Assembly (NCBI GenBank): GCA_947306365.1
Contig: CAMZGD010000016.1
Span: 1-53,137 of the forward strand
Source: an uncultured Bacteroidales bacterium
GTDB lineage: Bacteria; Bacteroidota; Bacteroidia; Bacteroidales; UBA932
Length of the DNA stretch: 53,137 bases
Reading direction: 5' to 3'
The notes under the pieces are model-generated. The model searched no databases. It was not told the DNA's origin and worked only from the letters and a program-made list of their open reading frames with translations. Positions 52,623 through 53,137 of this stretch are shown here, piece after piece; within the stretch, counting starts at the first letter, position 1; each line of letters starts with the position of its first letter. Made by a program: the position numbers and the translations under genes.

Positions 52623-53137
52623 TTACAGTGAAATGCCCATGAACGTCATGAAGGCCATGCCCATCAGGCCCACCACCATAAAGGTGATGCCCAGGCCCTT
52701 GAGGGGCGCCGGGACCTTCGAGTAGGCCAGCTTCTCGCGGATGGCGGCCAGGGCCACGATGGCAAGCCACCAGCCGATGCCGGAACCCAGCGCGTAGACC
52801 GCCGCCTCGCCGCAGTTCACGAACTCGCGCTGCTGCATGAAGAGCGAGCCGCCGAGGATCGCGCAGTTCACGGCGATCAGCGGCAGGAAGATGCCCAGCG
52901 ACGAGTACAGGGCCGGCAGGTATTTCTCCACCACCATCTCGACGATCTGCACGAACGCCGCGATCACGGCGATGAAGAGGATGAAGCTCAGGAAGCTCAA
53001 GTCCACGCCGGCGAAGCGTTCGCCGAGCCAGGCGAGCGCGCCAGGCTGCAGGACGTACTTGTTGAGCAGGTAGTTCAGCGGGAGCGTGCACAGGAGCACG
53101 AAGATAACAGCAATACCCAAACCATTTGCTGTCTTGA
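52623..53137 (-). CDS. nqrE: Na+-translocating NADH:quinone reductase subunit E (partial, N-terminus outside window)
   Basis: 171 C-terminal residues of a six-helix membrane subunit. [41 protein letters not shown], and the conserved [10 protein letters not shown] and [19 protein letters not shown] identify NqrE. The Cys in NCAILGG is one ligand of the intramembrane Fe site. About 30 N-terminal residues are missing only because the window ends. Confidence 0.95.
   Translation of the reverse strand, partial: KTANGLGIAVIFVLLCTLPLNYLLNKYVLQPGALAWLGERFAGVDLSFLSFILFIAVIAAFVQIVEMVVEKYLPALYSSLGIFLPLIAVNCAILGGSLFMQQREFVNCGEAAVYALGSGIGWWLAIVALAAIREKLAYSKVPAPLKGLGITFMVVGLMGMAFMTFMGISL

Overview
The window is a GC-rich (about 60 %) piece of a Bacteroidota chromosome, most likely order Bacteroidales. 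This is inferred from gene families largely confined to that phylum (SusC-like TonB receptor with DUF4249 partner, ECF sigma/FecR-type pair, DUF4296, DUF6427, DUF6359, a primary sigma factor of only 286 residues) and from promoters with the Bacteroidota -7 box TAnnTTTG. Genus cannot be read from the sequence; an uncultured GC-rich gut or rumen lineage of the RC9/Cryptobacteroides type would fit. No IS element, prophage, CRISPR array or rRNA was seen.

Layout. (1) 1-1062: uracil/xanthine permease cut by the window edge, with its promoter. (2) 1142-10307, minus: a tightly packed ten-gene unit read from one visible promoter: DUF4296 lipoprotein, dtd, deoC, an amidohydrolase, a RelA/SpoT-type alarmone synthetase, an HD-type alarmone hydrolase, a lipid-kinase-like/RsbW-like fusion protein, an orphan NMT1/THI5-type binding protein, a membrane dCache-HAMP-SpoIIE phosphatase and a STAS anti-anti-sigma-like protein. 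The last four form a partner-switch module physically coupled to (p)ppGpp genes. (3) 10328-11751, plus: two Bacteroidota membrane proteins. (4) 11748-18432, minus: a housekeeping unit (polyprenol glycosyltransferase, EamA transporter, racemase, ftsY, pheT, ubiA). (5) 18444-27288, minus: a nutrient-uptake unit (ECF sigma, very short anti-sigma, TonB receptor, DUF4249 lipoprotein) downstream of tex, a ClC transporter and a small conserved protein. (6) 27318-35162, minus: YgiQ radical SAM protein, EamA transporter, argS, AGCS symporter, primary sigma factor, HtrA protease, with an elaborate palindromic element between the AGCS gene and argS.

(7) 35164-43459, plus: dnaN and a DnaQ-like exonuclease lead, with almost no gaps, into a degenerate FAH-family gene, a YfhO membrane protein and four glycosyltransferase-type genes including a GT10 fucosyltransferase. 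(8) 43470-49594, minus: the facing half of a surface-polysaccharide locus (flippase, methyltransferase-like protein, two glycosyltransferases, two tandem sugar 3,4-ketoisomerases and a DegT aminotransferase), consistent with a dTDP-3-amino-3,6-dideoxyhexose in the glycan. (9) 49706-53137: a DUF6359 lipoprotein, tRNA-Lys(TTT) followed by a very long perfect hairpin, an outer-membrane barrel protein, and nqrF/nqrE of the sodium-pumping NADH dehydrogenase, the last cut by the window edge.

Most worth following up: the partner-switch/alarmone operon with its fused pseudo-lipid-kinase/anti-sigma kinase; the 128-base palindromic element at 31554-31681; the hairpin whose left arm includes the 3' end of tRNA-Lys; a terminator-like hairpin abutting the start codon of the primary sigma factor; and an FAH-family protein that has lost its expected metal ligands.
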